A stretch of 64,000 nucleotides of DNA from Pseudoalteromonas luteoviolacea S2607 (GCF_001625575.1 NZ_AUXV01000003.1:124001-188000), one strand, 5' to 3'. Positions 9,358-18,751 are shown, counted from the first letter of the stretch. A program made the numbers and translations. Notes: generated from the sequence alone by a model not told the origin.

Positions 9358-10356
9358 ATGAAAACAATATTAAAATCACTTGCAGTTGCATGCGCACTGT
9401 CTACCTCAGCTGGCGCCATGGCAAACAATCAATCTCAAACACAAGAGCGCTACGTTTACGATGTACAGCCAATCAGTGCTGAGCAGCAAGCAAGTTTCGC
9501 TACCCCACAAGCTTTTATAACCACTGAGTTAATTAGAGGCTGGATCTTAGACGGCGCCAAAAGTGCTATCAAGGGCGGTGTCAAAGACTTCTTAAAGGGC
9601 ATGTTATTTGGTAACGAGCCTACAGGTCCTCAAATCGTTCGATTACATGAAGAAGATTTGCAACGCATTGAGCAGCTTGTCTCTGGCGTTGTCATTACAG
9701 ATGCAGTTTATGCTCTAAAAAGTGACCTTGCTGCGTTTGGAACAACCTTTGACTATTATCAAGACTCGCTAAACGGAACTAACTTCGACTCGGCAATTCT
9801 TGCTTCGCTACTACAATATGTAAACTCTTTGCAACATCACAGAGCATATGATTCAAGCTACAACTCTAATGCGTATGCACTGACCTCTTCATATTCAACC
9901 ATGGCGACGTTGAATTTGGCGGTACTCACTGAACGTCATGTTAAAGGTTTCTTGAGTGCTAGTTACGTTAAGTATCAAGCGGGTCAGATGGCTGACAAAC
10001 TAAGTCAGCTAGGAAACCTCGTTAATACTCGATCTGCTGGGCTTGGTGGCGTAAGAATGATCGGTAGCCGTTGTTGGGACATTCGTGATTTCTCAGAGCT
10101 TAAGAGCGCTGAGTTACACACAGATCAAATCTCTGATTCTAGTGATACTGAGATTATGCCTATGGCACCGGTAGATTGTATTTACATTGCGAGTTTCCCT
10201 GGTAAGTCTAGCCGCTTCTTTAATGCCTCACAGATGGGCGACATTCAAGCTGAAGAAGCCGCTTTTGAATGGTTAATGCAAATGCGCGCAGAATACCGTA
10301 CAGAAGTTAAAGGCGCAGACTTTGACGAAGTGGTATCAAAACTCAGAAGCCTGTAA
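9358..10356 (+). CDS. Secreted helical protein, possible Cry delta-endotoxin domain I-like
   Basis: The 332-residue protein has a clear Sec signal peptide (about residues 1-22, SAGAMA-NN). I do not recognise a characterised family with certainty. Residues about 50-225 look all-helical: a Gly-rich amphipathic stretch (KSAIKGGVKDFLKGMLFG), an EEDLQRIEQLVSGVV helix, and a segment YSTMATLNLAVLTERHV. The last is reminiscent of the conserved A-x-LHL-x-LRD helix of the pore-forming domain of Bacillus Cry toxins, and the first resembles the preceding wG-iFG region. No beta domains II/III follow, and only about 100 residues remain, with two Cys (near 239 and 276) that could pair in the periplasm. An ordinary periplasmic or secreted helical protein is the alternative. 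It stands alone, with its own leader and terminator. Confidence 0.85.
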   Translation: MKTILKSLAVACALSTSAGAMANNQSQTQERYVYDVQPISAEQQASFATPQAFITTELIRGWILDGAKSAIKGGVKDFLKGMLFGNEPTGPQIVRLHEEDLQRIEQLVSGVVITDAVYALKSDLAAFGTTFDYYQDSLNGTNFDSAILASLLQYVNSLQHHRAYDSSYNSNAYALTSSYSTMATLNLAVLTERHVKGFLSASYVKYQAGQMADKLSQLGNLVNTRSAGLGGVRMIGSRCWDIRDFSELKSAELHTDQISDSSDTEIMPMAPVDCIYIASFPGKSSRFFNASQMGDIQAEEAAFEWLMQMRAEYRTEVKGADFDEVVSKLRSL

Positions 10357-10377
10357 ATCAAACTTACATACCTTGCG

Positions 10378-10404
10378 AGCTGGCTAGTACATAGTCAGCT
10401 TTTT
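10378..10404 (+). terminator. Rho-independent terminator of the secreted protein gene
   Basis: AGCTGGCTA (10378-10386), loop GTACA and TAGTCAGCT (10392-10400) pair with one G-U, followed by TTTT. Confidence 0.75.
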
Positions 10405-10702
10405 ATGAATTTTCGTGACAGAACCGCCTCCCCTCATAACTATTAAAAGCCTAAAATATTTAAAAGCGCCTAGCAAATGGCCAGCTCGCGTTTGGCTTAG
10501 AGCCACGATGGGTGTTCCTTCATTGTTGTATAATAATAGGCTTCTCATAATGCGGCTAAAATATTAGGCCAAAAAATAATTGAAGCTATGCTCATTTTTA
10601 TGGCTTTATTACATTTTTACACTCTACTGTATGACTGCTATTTTTGCTGCAAAACCAGCTACCCGAGTTAGTTGAGTTACTCTTTGAGCAAAAAGTTAAT
10701 CA
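10405..10702. other. Intergenic region between two convergent genes, nothing recognised
   Basis: About 300 bp of AT-rich sequence between the terminator at 10404 and the end of the EIIC-EAL gene. I see no open frame with a ribosome site, no strong hairpin and no repeat. Confidence 0.5.
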
Positions 10703-12781
10703 TTAGGTACTTGTTGCATGGTCATTGTCTGCAGCTGTTTTTTGAGTGGCAGGGTTTTCGCTTAATCCTTTAGTCATATACAGATATATAGCTTCTTCAA
10801 CAGGCATCGCTTTAAAGTATAGAAAACCTTGAACACAATCTATTTGGGATTGCTTCACTACTTGCTCTTCATCCGCTGTTTCGACCCCTTCAGCGACGAG
10901 TTTAAAGCCTAGCTTTGAAATCATTTCGGATAGGTTTGTATATAAAGAAATAGACTTGCTGTTGAGCTGTTCAGGTAACAAGCTTCTATCAAGTTTAATC
11001 GTCGAGATATTCAACTTAGATAAAACCGAAAGACATGAGTAACCGGTCCCAAAGTCGTCCATGGCACAATCAATCTTATTTTTCTTTAAGGAGTCTACGA
11101 CCGACACTGTTTTATTAAAATCTTCTATGTAGCTGGACTCTAGCAACTCGACTTCAACCTGCCCAGGAAACTTAGCAAATGCTTTGATAATACGCCTGTA
11201 CCCACCTGTCAGCAGGTTCTTGGGGGAAATATTAAAACTGATCTTAGGATGCAACCCGAGTTTTGAAAACTGTTCTAAATCTATCTCAAGCTGATCGATT
11301 ACGTAATTATCGATTATATGGAGTAAATTGTGCTGTTCTAGCGTTTCTAGAAACCATGGTCCAGATATAGTGCCATCTTTATTGGTAAGCCTAAGTAAGG
11401 CTTCAAACCCAACAACTTGTTTATTATAGGGGTTAATTTTAGGCTGATAAAACAAGGTCAATGCCCCCTGATTCAGCGCTTCAGTCACTTCTTTTAAGCT
11501 GTGAGCATTAATCTGCTCTTTTCGTTGAGTTGCACTGTATGAGCCCTCAGCTCCCTCTTCAATCAGCCTGCCCGCAGTATAGCGTTTCATGAGTACATCC
11601 AACGCCTTGCCAGACAAATTATTGTCACGATTAGCTTTAAGAAATGGAAAATAAATTAGCGCGTTTAACAGCACCAAAAATAGCTGCAAAAGTATTCCCC
11701 TGAAACTCTCAGTTAATAACCATGCATTTATAAATATTGGTGTAAACCAAGGTATTTCCTGTACATATTGGATAGATACAAAGCCAGAGTAAAAGGCAAA
11801 ATACGCAATGCTCGCGTTTATTAAAGGACACAGTAAAAACGGTAATAATATATAGGGATTAAAGACAATTGGTAACGCATAAATCATTACCTCACTTATA
11901 TTAAATAACGCTAAAGGAGATGAAATAGCCGCGATTCTCTTTTCATGCTGTCCTTTTTTGAGAAAAATTGCTGCAACAATTAACCCCCATATACAACCTG
12001 TACCTCCTAAAATTACAAAGCCGGTAAAAAAGTTATAACTGATTAAATCAGGAAGTACATAATAACTGGTCAATTCACTAGAGACCAATATATGGTATGT
12101 ATTATCTCCATGCACCCCAATAAACCAAAGTAAATGAGCTATGAGCAGCTGCATTGATAACTTTTCAAACACATTCCAATGCGGGTTTAATGAACGCAGT
12201 GTTTCCACAGACGCTTCGGCGACAAGGTCAATGTACGGGAAAAGAAGTAAAACTATACTGGTGACAATAAGGTACGGTAAGATGAGGTTCAAGTGTTTTC
12301 TCAAAAACAAGCTAATTGAGCTCACCCCGACTAGACGGAAAACTTTTAACCTTTCTAAGTAAGATAGAAAGTAACAACACACGACCGGCATCAGTAATGA
12401 ATACAACGCACCCATTCGGTGATTTATGGCAAGTTCATTACCAGAGATAGTAATATAACCTGTTGTCGCGGTGAAACAAGTGAAGACCAAAATTGGGCTT
12501 GCAATAGTATGAACCTTTAAGTTTTTAGAAAGGTAATAACTGAAAGACATTAAGGTCAAAACAGGAAAAATACCCCATACGAGGGTATTAAAATCCTCTA
12601 GGAATTGATGCTCCACCCCCTTCATAGATATATTTAGCCATTGATTTATAAGGGAGATAAGCGACGCAACAATAAAGAAAGGGATTAATGCAATATACCC
12701 TTCCCGCAGAGAAAGAATTACGGTATTAGATGATATTTTGAAGGCATATTGATTAAATTTACTCAGCAACGCTTTTGTCAC
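10703..12781 (-). CDS. PTS EIIC-like membrane domain fused to EAL c-di-GMP phosphodiesterase domain
   Basis: The 692-residue protein joins two modules. Residues 1 to about 400 are a polytopic domain resembling the lactose/cellobiose-type PTS permease (EIIC): many hydrophobic helices, a WFIGVHGDN block near residue 220 and a GGTG block near 258. Residues about 435-670 are an EAL domain with its catalytic set intact: FEALLRL, SFNISPKNL, AMDDFGTGYS, TIKLDRS, AEGVET and QGFLYFKAMP. It should therefore hydrolyse c-di-GMP in the cytoplasm. No EIIA or EIIB domain or gene is adjacent, so I infer that the permease part is a sugar sensor or regulated transporter controlling phosphodiesterase activity. 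It is a single gene, convergent with the secreted protein at 9358. Confidence 0.9.
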   Translation of the reverse strand: MTKALLSKFNQYAFKISSNTVILSLREGYIALIPFFIVASLISLINQWLNISMKGVEHQFLEDFNTLVWGIFPVLTLMSFSYYLSKNLKVHTIASPILVFTCFTATTGYITISGNELAINHRMGALYSLLMPVVCCYFLSYLERLKVFRLVGVSSISLFLRKHLNLILPYLIVTSIVLLLFPYIDLVAEASVETLRSLNPHWNVFEKLSMQLLIAHLLWFIGVHGDNTYHILVSSELTSYYVLPDLISYNFFTGFVILGGTGCIWGLIVAAIFLKKGQHEKRIAAISSPLALFNISEVMIYALPIVFNPYILLPFLLCPLINASIAYFAFYSGFVSIQYVQEIPWFTPIFINAWLLTESFRGILLQLFLVLLNALIYFPFLKANRDNNLSGKALDVLMKRYTAGRLIEEGAEGSYSATQRKEQINAHSLKEVTEALNQGALTLFYQPKINPYNKQVVGFEALLRLTNKDGTISGPWFLETLEQHNLLHIIDNYVIDQLEIDLEQFSKLGLHPKISFNISPKNLLTGGYRRIIKAFAKFPGQVEVELLESSYIEDFNKTVSVVDSLKKNKIDCAMDDFGTGYSCLSVLSKLNISTIKLDRSLLPEQLNSKSISLYTNLSEMISKLGFKLVAEGVETADEEQVVKQSQIDCVQGFLYFKAMPVEEAIYLYMTKGLSENPATQKTAADNDHATST

Positions 12782-12867
12782 ATCTAGGTTTTTCTTTTTA
12801 CATTACCCAAATAAATTTAGAATACAATCGCTACTTGTGATTTTTTACTGAAAATTATTCACGCTGC

Positions 12868-13158
12868 TCAAGCGTATACGTCAACACCGATGAGTGACTG
12901 AACTTCAGAGCGTCTAAGCTGATTTTGAACTGATGAGTATGCTTGGAGTGCTTTACTTGAATTAAAATCAGGTTGGTCGTATATAACGTCTCGCCTGTTT
13001 TGTTGAAATTGCTCAGCCAGTTTAACCCCTTCTTGGCTAAACTTAATCTCACTCGCTGAGTTAGTAGTAGATGGGCGTGATTCGGCAGCATTCTTTACAG
13101 CTTTTGAATCTAGCTGATATGTATGTTGATTTTGAACTACTTGATTAATTCTCATCAT
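12868..13158 (-). CDS. Small conserved-looking protein of unknown function
   Basis: The 96-residue soluble, polar protein begins with tandem ATGs (13158 and 13155) and has a GGGCGTGA-like ribosome site. It is rich in Gln, Ser and Asn in its first half, and its second half (about residues 38-90) is helical. I do not recognise a family. It lies 36 bp downstream of tsaB in the same orientation, so it may share that transcript. An overlapping frame at 12855-13091 on the same strand is judged a shadow because it starts inside this gene and has poor composition. Confidence 0.65.
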   Translation of the reverse strand: MMRINQVVQNQHTYQLDSKAVKNAAESRPSTTNSASEIKFSQEGVKLAEQFQQNRRDVIYDQPDFNSSKALQAYSSVQNQLRRSEVQSLIGVDVYA

Positions 13159-13194
13159 TCACGCCCACTTTGTGCCTAATTCAAGGATAGAAGT

Positions 13195-13881
13195 TTATTC
13201 TCTACCTGGCAATTTTTTCCACGTTACGGTGTCTCTTACATAGTGCGGCTGTGCATCTTGCGGCTCTACCGTATCACCATTTTTAAAGGCTTCATCCCCT
13301 AATAACAGCATATACTCAGCGCTTGGTAACGTAATGTTGCCCAATACATGTACCTCTAGACTGGTTGCGGTATTTGGATAACTCTCCCATCCCGTACCAA
13401 CAGCTGCGATATTTGCAAATTTACCTTCAATTGATTCGGGCTTTACAACAATTTCTTCTCTTTTAGCCATAGCAAGGCCGCTGGCATTTTTCTCAAAATG
13501 ACCCAAGTACACTTCACCCATTCGAGCATCTATCGCACTGAGCACTTCGTTGCACCCTTTAGAGTCCATCGCTTGCTGCGCCATCGCTTGCAAAGTAGAC
13601 ACGCCACAGAGTTTAAGGTTTGCGGAATATGCTAGACCTTGCGCTACTGAAACCCCTATTCTTACACCAGTAAAACTACCTGGACCGCGGCCGTATACAA
13701 TGCCATCTAGATCATTTAAGGAGCAATTCGCCTTAGCGAGTAAAGACTCCACCAATGGTAAAATTTTTTGACTATGTTGTTGAGGGCATACTTCAAAATG
13801 AGTATGCATTTCCCCTTTAAAATAAAGCGCGAGGCTTAAAGCTTCTGTCGAAGCATCTAGGGCTAGCAAGTTATGTTTCAT
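13195..13881 (-). CDS. tsaB: tRNA threonylcarbamoyladenosine biosynthesis protein TsaB
   Basis: The 228-residue ASKHA-fold protein starts MKHNLLALDASTEALSLAL and carries the diagnostic GRGPGSFTGVRIG block near residue 64. TsaB scaffolds the TsaD-TsaE complex that installs N6-threonylcarbamoyladenosine at position 37 of ANN-decoding tRNAs, an essential step. Length matches E. coli TsaB (231). Its start overlaps the yoaA stop by 11 bp, the same order as in E. coli, which supports both assignments. Confidence 0.96.
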   Translation of the reverse strand: MKHNLLALDASTEALSLALYFKGEMHTHFEVCPQQHSQKILPLVESLLAKANCSLNDLDGIVYGRGPGSFTGVRIGVSVAQGLAYSANLKLCGVSTLQAMAQQAMDSKGCNEVLSAIDARMGEVYLGHFEKNASGLAMAKREEIVVKPESIEGKFANIAAVGTGWESYPNTATSLEVHVLGNITLPSAEYMLLLGDEAFKNGDTVEPQDAQPHYVRDTVTWKKLPGRE

Positions 13882-15802
13882 GTGTATCTATATTCTCTAA
13901 AAAGTTTAAGGCCTTATCTAAATCTCTGGTTCGAGTCATATCAGGCAGGCTCTTAATAAACGTTTCGCCATATTTTCTCGTAACTAAACGATTATCGCAA
14001 ATAATCAGTACGCCTTTATCACTTCGGTCACGGATCAAGCGCCCCACGCCTTGTTTTAGCGCAATTACAGCTTGAGGTAGCTGAATGTCTTCAAAAGGCT
14101 CTTTGCCACTTATCTCTGCATCTTTCATTTTTGCCTGTAGTAGGGGATCATCGGGAGATGTAAACGGAAGCTTATCGATAACAACACAGCTTAACGCATC
14201 ACCTCTAACATCGACCCCCTCCCAAAATGAAGCCGTGCCCAAAAGCACTGCATTGCCGTGTCGCACAAACTGTTCCAGAATAATGCGCTTTGAAGACTGT
14301 CCTTGCATAAATACTGGATATTCTGTTGCTGTACTGATCCCCTCGTACACCAAGTGCATAACTCGATAGCTGGTAAAAAGTAAAAAAGTCCTACCTTGAG
14401 CTGCCTTAATGACTGATTTAGCAATTTTAACCAAGGAGTGTGGCATTAATTCATCTTTGGTTTCTGGTAGGTATCTAGGCAAGCACAATAAAGCCTGTTT
14501 TTTATAATCAAATGGGCTATCTACAATTTTATGAAAATCGGGTTTTAGCCCTAAACTCGCATTAAAATGCGTTAAGCTATTGTCCACAGACAAAGTCGCT
14601 GAGGTGAACACAAAGCCTGCTTCAGTTTTAGTAACCAGCTCTTGAAAACGCCGTGAAACATCGAGTGGTGTAATATGGATGGTCACAAACCTTCTCGTTG
14701 TTTCGAACCAATAGCTGTAGCCAGTTTGCGTAACATCAAAGGCGCGTTCTAATTGTCCTTTAAATGCTAGAACACGCTCAAACGGATGCTCTATTTTTTC
14801 GGTTCGATCTAAACACAATTTAAGAACTTTATACAAAAAGTCCAAGTTGCTAATAACTCGATGAAGTGCCTCACAAATGACTTTATCTTGTAAAGCCTCA
14901 CGCCAATCTCCCCGAGCACCATCCCCGCCGAACACCAATCTCAAATCGGCAATACTCGTTGTGAGCTTGTTCAGTGTTTTACCCAGTTGTAACATATCTG
15001 GAATATCACTCAGGTATATCACTCGAATGTCATTTACCAAGTCTTGTAACTGCTTGGTGCTAATCGTTTCACCAAAGTAATCACTCGCAATTTCATTTAC
15101 CTGGTGTGCTTCATCAAAAATATAGGTATCTGCCGTTGGCATCAGCTCGGCAAATCCAGAATCTTTTACTGCCATATCAGCAAAAAATAAGTGGTGATTA
15201 ATCACTACTAAATCCGCTTCCATCGCTTTTATGCGTGCTTTTCTAACGTAACATTCAGCAAAATCTGGACATTCTTTTCCTAAACAATTATCCGCTGTTG
15301 AGCTTACATATGGCAATACTTTGGCATCTTCTTCTATGCCGATACAGTCTGCAAGGTCACCACTCTGCGTCTCTGTTGCAAATTTCGCAACCATCGCTAA
15401 CTGATGCATCACATCGGAGTCATCTGTAGGCACGTGAGCAACATGTTGATTAAGTCTATATGTACATAAATAGTTGGCACGCCCTTTGAGCAGAGCAGTT
15501 TTGCGTCCTTTTTTTAAAGCTTTTAAAAGGCTGGGTAAATCTCGATGAAATAATTGCTCTTGAAGCGCTTTTGAACCAGTTGATATAACCACTTTGTTGT
15601 TATTCACTAAAGCCGGCACCAAGTAGGCAAATGTTTTACCTGTACCAGTCCCTGCTTCTACAACACATTGACCACCATTTTTTACAATATTATCAATTGC
15701 AACGGCCATTTCAATTTGCGGTAATCTAGGCTGATATCCCTTAAAGTGCTGAGCAAGGGGGCCTGTGGATGAAAAGTACTGTTCTATGGACAAAGAAAAC
15801 AC
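13871..15802 (-). CDS. yoaA: DinG-family ATP-dependent DNA helicase YoaA
   Basis: This 643-residue XPD/DinG-type superfamily 2 helicase has Walker A VEAGTGTGKT (residues about 48-57), the DEAH-type motif FDEAHQ near residue 230, and four cysteines of the 4Fe-4S cluster region (CTYRL, CLGKECPDFAEC). The C-terminal GVGRLIRDRSDKG motif VI is present. In E. coli YoaA works with the HolC clamp-loader subunit in repair of stalled forks. The first codon is GTG at 15802 with a weak ribosome site, so the exact start is uncertain. tsaB follows with an 11-bp overlap. Confidence 0.94.
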   Translation of the reverse strand: MFSLSIEQYFSSTGPLAQHFKGYQPRLPQIEMAVAIDNIVKNGGQCVVEAGTGTGKTFAYLVPALVNNNKVVISTGSKALQEQLFHRDLPSLLKALKKGRKTALLKGRANYLCTYRLNQHVAHVPTDDSDVMHQLAMVAKFATETQSGDLADCIGIEEDAKVLPYVSSTADNCLGKECPDFAECYVRKARIKAMEADLVVINHHLFFADMAVKDSGFAELMPTADTYIFDEAHQVNEIASDYFGETISTKQLQDLVNDIRVIYLSDIPDMLQLGKTLNKLTTSIADLRLVFGGDGARGDWREALQDKVICEALHRVISNLDFLYKVLKLCLDRTEKIEHPFERVLAFKGQLERAFDVTQTGYSYWFETTRRFVTIHITPLDVSRRFQELVTKTEAGFVFTSATLSVDNSLTHFNASLGLKPDFHKIVDSPFDYKKQALLCLPRYLPETKDELMPHSLVKIAKSVIKAAQGRTFLLFTSYRVMHLVYEGISTATEYPVFMQGQSSKRIILEQFVRHGNAVLLGTASFWEGVDVRGDALSCVVIDKLPFTSPDDPLLQAKMKDAEISGKEPFEDIQLPQAVIALKQGVGRLIRDRSDKGVLIICDNRLVTRKYGETFIKSLPDMTRTRDLDKALNFLENIDTHET

Positions 15803-15975
15803 TAGCGCTGCGTGATAAGTTGAGCAATTTTAATTTTAAAACCGCCAATGAGCAAGCGACACGATTAAACAACTGACATTATCGGCCTCAGTGTAATATT
15901 TTTACGCGTACAAACCTCTTACTACCATATATGTAATTGCGAATACTCTACTCATGTTCGGGCTTTTAAACCAAG

Positions 15976-16206
15976 TTACGCCCAAGTATCTAAATGCTCT
16001 TGCTCATCAGTATCTTTTCTTTCCTCATCATCGTCGTTTGCTGGCAAATCTCGTTTGTCTTTCAACTCACTATCAATTTGATTTGCTAAAGACTTACCCT
16101 TTATCTTTTCCGCCTTATTGTCCAAAACGCCTACGATCTTAAACGGGCCATTGTGCGCAACTTGTAACCTAACTATAGGTGCCATATATGGTTTAAAAAC
16201 ATCCAT
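15976..16206 (-). CDS. Small charged protein of unknown function
   Basis: The 76-residue frame starts at ATG 16206, spaced about six bases from GGGGAG; a TTG one codon upstream is less likely. The N-terminal 40 residues look folded (PIVRLQVAHNGPFKIVGVLD). The C-terminal half is highly charged and acidic (DDDEERKDTDEQEH), probably disordered. I do not recognise the family. It is divergent from the histidine operon leader and lies upstream of yoaA in the same orientation, separated by 173 bp. Confidence 0.6.
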   Translation of the reverse strand: MDVFKPYMAPIVRLQVAHNGPFKIVGVLDNKAEKIKGKSLANQIDSELKDKRDLPANDDDEERKDTDEQEHLDTWA

Positions 16207-16372
16207 CAAGACTCCCCCACACCTCAGAAGTGATTGACCTATATACTTATTATCGGCTGATATATTTTATTCTTTAATTAACATCAAAAAGTTCTTGCTC
16301 TTTTTACCGCTTTCATGATTATCTATAAAAAGTTAATCGAATTACATAAATTTTTACATCGTAGGTAACACA

Positions 16373-16423
16373 ATGCTTTTAAATCTGACAGCTGTACATC
16401 ATCACCATCATACATCGGGATAG
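16373..16423 (+). CDS. hisL: Histidine operon leader peptide
   Basis: A 16-codon frame encodes MLLNLTAVHHHHHTSG, with five consecutive histidine codons (residues 9-13) and a weak AGGT ribosome site upstream. It lies 130 bp before hisG and just ahead of the alternative hairpins of an attenuator. Ribosome stalling at the His codons when histidyl-tRNA is scarce should favour antitermination, as in enteric his operons. Confidence 0.95.
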   Translation: MLLNLTAVHHHHHTSG

Positions 16424-16437
16424 CCTGTCAGGTATTT

Positions 16438-16526
16438 CGCTGGTGGGTTATTCCTAAAAGGAACCTCCGGCGAACCAAGTAACAAATTCAAATTTATTTT
16501 CGCCCTGAGGTTCCCTCGGGGTTTTT
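16438..16526 (+). promoter_or_regulatory. his operon attenuator (pause, antiterminator and terminator hairpins)
   Basis: Three competing pairings are visible. The pause hairpin pairs CGCTGGTGG (16438-16446) plus TTCC with GGAACCTCCGGCG (16460-16472). The antiterminator pairs GGAACCTC (16460-16467) with GAGGTTCC (16507-16514) perfectly. The terminator pairs CCCTGAG (16503-16509) with CTCGGGG (16515-16521), followed by TTTTT. The terminator and antiterminator share bases 16507-16509, and the pause hairpin sequesters the antiterminator arm. This is the classical his attenuation logic. Confidence 0.92.
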
Positions 16527-16552
16527 AGTTTTTAATATTAGGAAAATAAATT

Positions 16553-17452
16553 ATGAATACTTCTACACGCTTACGTATCGCAATTCAAAAATCTGGCCGC
16601 TTATCAAAAGATTGCCAATCACTTTTAAAACAATTGGGTATTAAGCTCAATTTACGTGAACAACGCTTAATCGCGCACTCAACAAATATGCCAATTGATG
16701 TACTTCGAGTACGAGATGATGATATTCCTGGCTTGGTCATGGATGGCGTATGTGATCTAGGTATCGTTGGTGAAAACGTGCTTGTTGAAACACAAGCAGA
16801 GCGCAAACGAGCTGGACAACCAAATGAAGTTAAAAAGCTTTCTAAATTAGATTTTGGCTATTGTAGGCTCGCCCTAGCTTGGCCACAAGAGCTTGACCAA
16901 CAGCCAAAAGCATGGTTCAACGGAAAACGTATCGCAACAACCTACCCAGAAATTCTTAAGCAATACCTCGAAGCAGAAAATATTGACGCAAGCGTCGTAA
17001 TGCTAACTGGCTCTGTAGAAGTTGCTCCCCGAGCTGGCCTTGCTGATGCAATTTGCGACCTTGTCTCAACTGGCGCAACGCTTGAGGCAAATGGCTTGAT
17101 GCAAGGTGAGACTATTTTGGAGTCAAACGCATGCCTTATCCAAAACGCGAATTTAAACGATGATTCTAAACTCTCGCTCGTTAATAAGCTCCTTCCTCGA
17201 CTAAAAGGAGTTAGACAAGCGAAAGAAAGTAAATACATCATGTTACACGCTCCAAAAGCAAAGCTTGACGAAGTATGCGAATTACTGCCAGGCACTGGCC
17301 AGCCTACACTACTCGCATTAGCTGGTAGCGATGATTATGTTGCACTGCACATGGTCAGCAGTGAAACCTTGTTCTGGGAAACCATGGAAGAGCTCAAAGG
17401 GTTAGGTGCGAATTCCATTCTTGTAATGCCAATCGAAAAAATGATGGAGTGA
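16553..17452 (+). CDS. hisG: ATP phosphoribosyltransferase
   Basis: The 299-residue long-form HisG catalyses the first, feedback-inhibited step of histidine synthesis, joining ATP and PRPP. It starts with the typical [14 protein letters not shown] segment and contains the phosphate-binding [28 protein letters not shown] block (near residue 160). The C-terminal ACT-like regulatory domain (from about residue 225) binds histidine, so it is the self-sufficient hexameric type without HisZ. It is the first structural gene after the attenuator, and hisD follows 3 bp after the stop. Confidence 0.97.
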   Translation: MNTSTRLRIAIQKSGRLSKDCQSLLKQLGIKLNLREQRLIAHSTNMPIDVLRVRDDDIPGLVMDGVCDLGIVGENVLVETQAERKRAGQPNEVKKLSKLDFGYCRLALAWPQELDQQPKAWFNGKRIATTYPEILKQYLEAENIDASVVMLTGSVEVAPRAGLADAICDLVSTGATLEANGLMQGETILESNACLIQNANLNDDSKLSLVNKLLPRLKGVRQAKESKYIMLHAPKAKLDEVCELLPGTGQPTLLALAGSDDYVALHMVSSETLFWETMEELKGLGANSILVMPIEKMME

Positions 17453-17455
17453 TTC

Positions 17456-18751
17456 ATGCTGGTTTGGAACGAGCTCGACAAGCTATCGAAACAAGCAGCG
17501 CTAACTCGCCCAGCGGTTAGTGCTGGGGTTGAGGTGCAAGCATCGGTTGAAGCCATAATTTCAAAAGTAGCGTCCACGGGAGACGATGCGCTCTTGGAAC
17601 TTGCACAACAGTTTGATGATAGACAATGTCCTCGACTGAGTGTGCCAACGTCTGAAATTGAACAAAGCGCATCACGCCTGAGTGATGAATTAAAGTATGC
17701 CATAGACCAAGCATATGACAACATTCGAAAGTTTCATGCAATGCAATTACCGCAACCAAAGAAACTTGAGACACAACCAGGAGTGACTTGCGAATTACGT
17801 TATCAAGCGATTGATGCAGTTGGTATTTATGTGCCGGGCGGGAGTGCACCTTTACCTTCTTCAGTGTTGATGCAAGGTGTTTGTGCACAGTTAAGTGGCG
17901 CTCGTACGATTGTGCTTGCTACACCTGTAAAAGGGGAAGAAGCAATTCACCCAGCCATTTTATACGCCGCTTATAAATGTGGAATAAAGACGATTATCGA
18001 GAGCGGCGGCGCAGGTGTAATTGCTGCTATGGCGCTGGGTACAAAGTCTGTACCTAAAGTTAGCAAAGTGTTTGGGCCAGGTAATGCCTACGTTACCATG
18101 GCTAAGCAGCTCCTGTCTCAATCGGTACCCGGCTTTGCCATAGATATGCCAGCAGGACCATCAGAGGTATTAGTTATAGCTGACAAAAGTGCTAACCCGG
18201 CATTTGCAGCAGCTGACCTTTTATCTCAAGCAGAACATGGCGCAGACTCTCAAGTGCTGTTACTAAGTGATGATGAGACGTTTATAAAAGAAGTAAATGC
18301 TGAAATTGGCCGTCAACTACTATCTCTAAGTCGCGCTGAGACAGCAAAAAAGGCAATGAAAAACAGTTCGCTGATTTTGGTTGAGTCTATTGAACAAGCT
18401 TTTGAGTTATCCGCTGAGTATGGCCCCGAACACTTAATTTTGCAGTGCAAAGATGCCTATAACTGCCTAGATAGAGTGAAAAACGCTGGTTCAGTGTTTG
18501 TTGGAGATTACACGCCTGAATCCGCTGGAGACTATGCGTCAGGTACTAATCACGTATTACCCACCTATGGCTACAGCAAGACTTATTCGAGCTTAAACCT
18601 CATGGACTTTTATAGAACATACACAGTGCAAGAAATTACAAAAGATGGATTAAGCCGCCTTAGCAAAGCGATACTACCTTTAGCAGAAGCTGAAGGGTTA
18701 GACGCTCACGCAAACGCCGTTGCAATAAGATTAAATGGTGGGAAAAGCTAA
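17456..18751 (+). CDS. hisD: Histidinol dehydrogenase
   Basis: The 431-residue zinc enzyme oxidises L-histidinol to histidine in two NAD-dependent steps, the last steps of the pathway. The family signature is visible as AIDMPAGPSEVLVIAD (near residue 225) and the active-site region AAADLLSQAEHGADSQ. The GPEHL and SVFVGDYTPESAGDYASGTNHVLPT blocks follow. Length matches E. coli HisD (434). The stop TAA overlaps the hisC ATG (TAATG). Confidence 0.97.
   Translation: MLVWNELDKLSKQAALTRPAVSAGVEVQASVEAIISKVASTGDDALLELAQQFDDRQCPRLSVPTSEIEQSASRLSDELKYAIDQAYDNIRKFHAMQLPQPKKLETQPGVTCELRYQAIDAVGIYVPGGSAPLPSSVLMQGVCAQLSGARTIVLATPVKGEEAIHPAILYAAYKCGIKTIIESGGAGVIAAMALGTKSVPKVSKVFGPGNAYVTMAKQLLSQSVPGFAIDMPAGPSEVLVIADKSANPAFAAADLLSQAEHGADSQVLLLSDDETFIKEVNAEIGRQLLSLSRAETAKKAMKNSSLILVESIEQAFELSAEYGPEHLILQCKDAYNCLDRVKNAGSVFVGDYTPESAGDYASGTNHVLPTYGYSKTYSSLNLMDFYRTYTVQEITKDGLSRLSKAILPLAEAEGLDAHANAVAIRLNGGKS

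Noticed and set aside
12855..13091. 78-residue minus-strand frame overlapping the small protein at 12868-13158
   Set aside because: It starts inside the better-supported frame, has no ribosome site and reads like a frame-shifted shadow.
15954..16142. Plus-strand frame opposite the small charged protein
   Set aside because: Antisense shadow without a ribosome site; the minus-strand frame has GGGGAG at good spacing.
16397..16411. Run of CAT/CAC triplets that could look like a short tandem repeat
   Set aside because: It is the five-His codon stretch of the his leader peptide.
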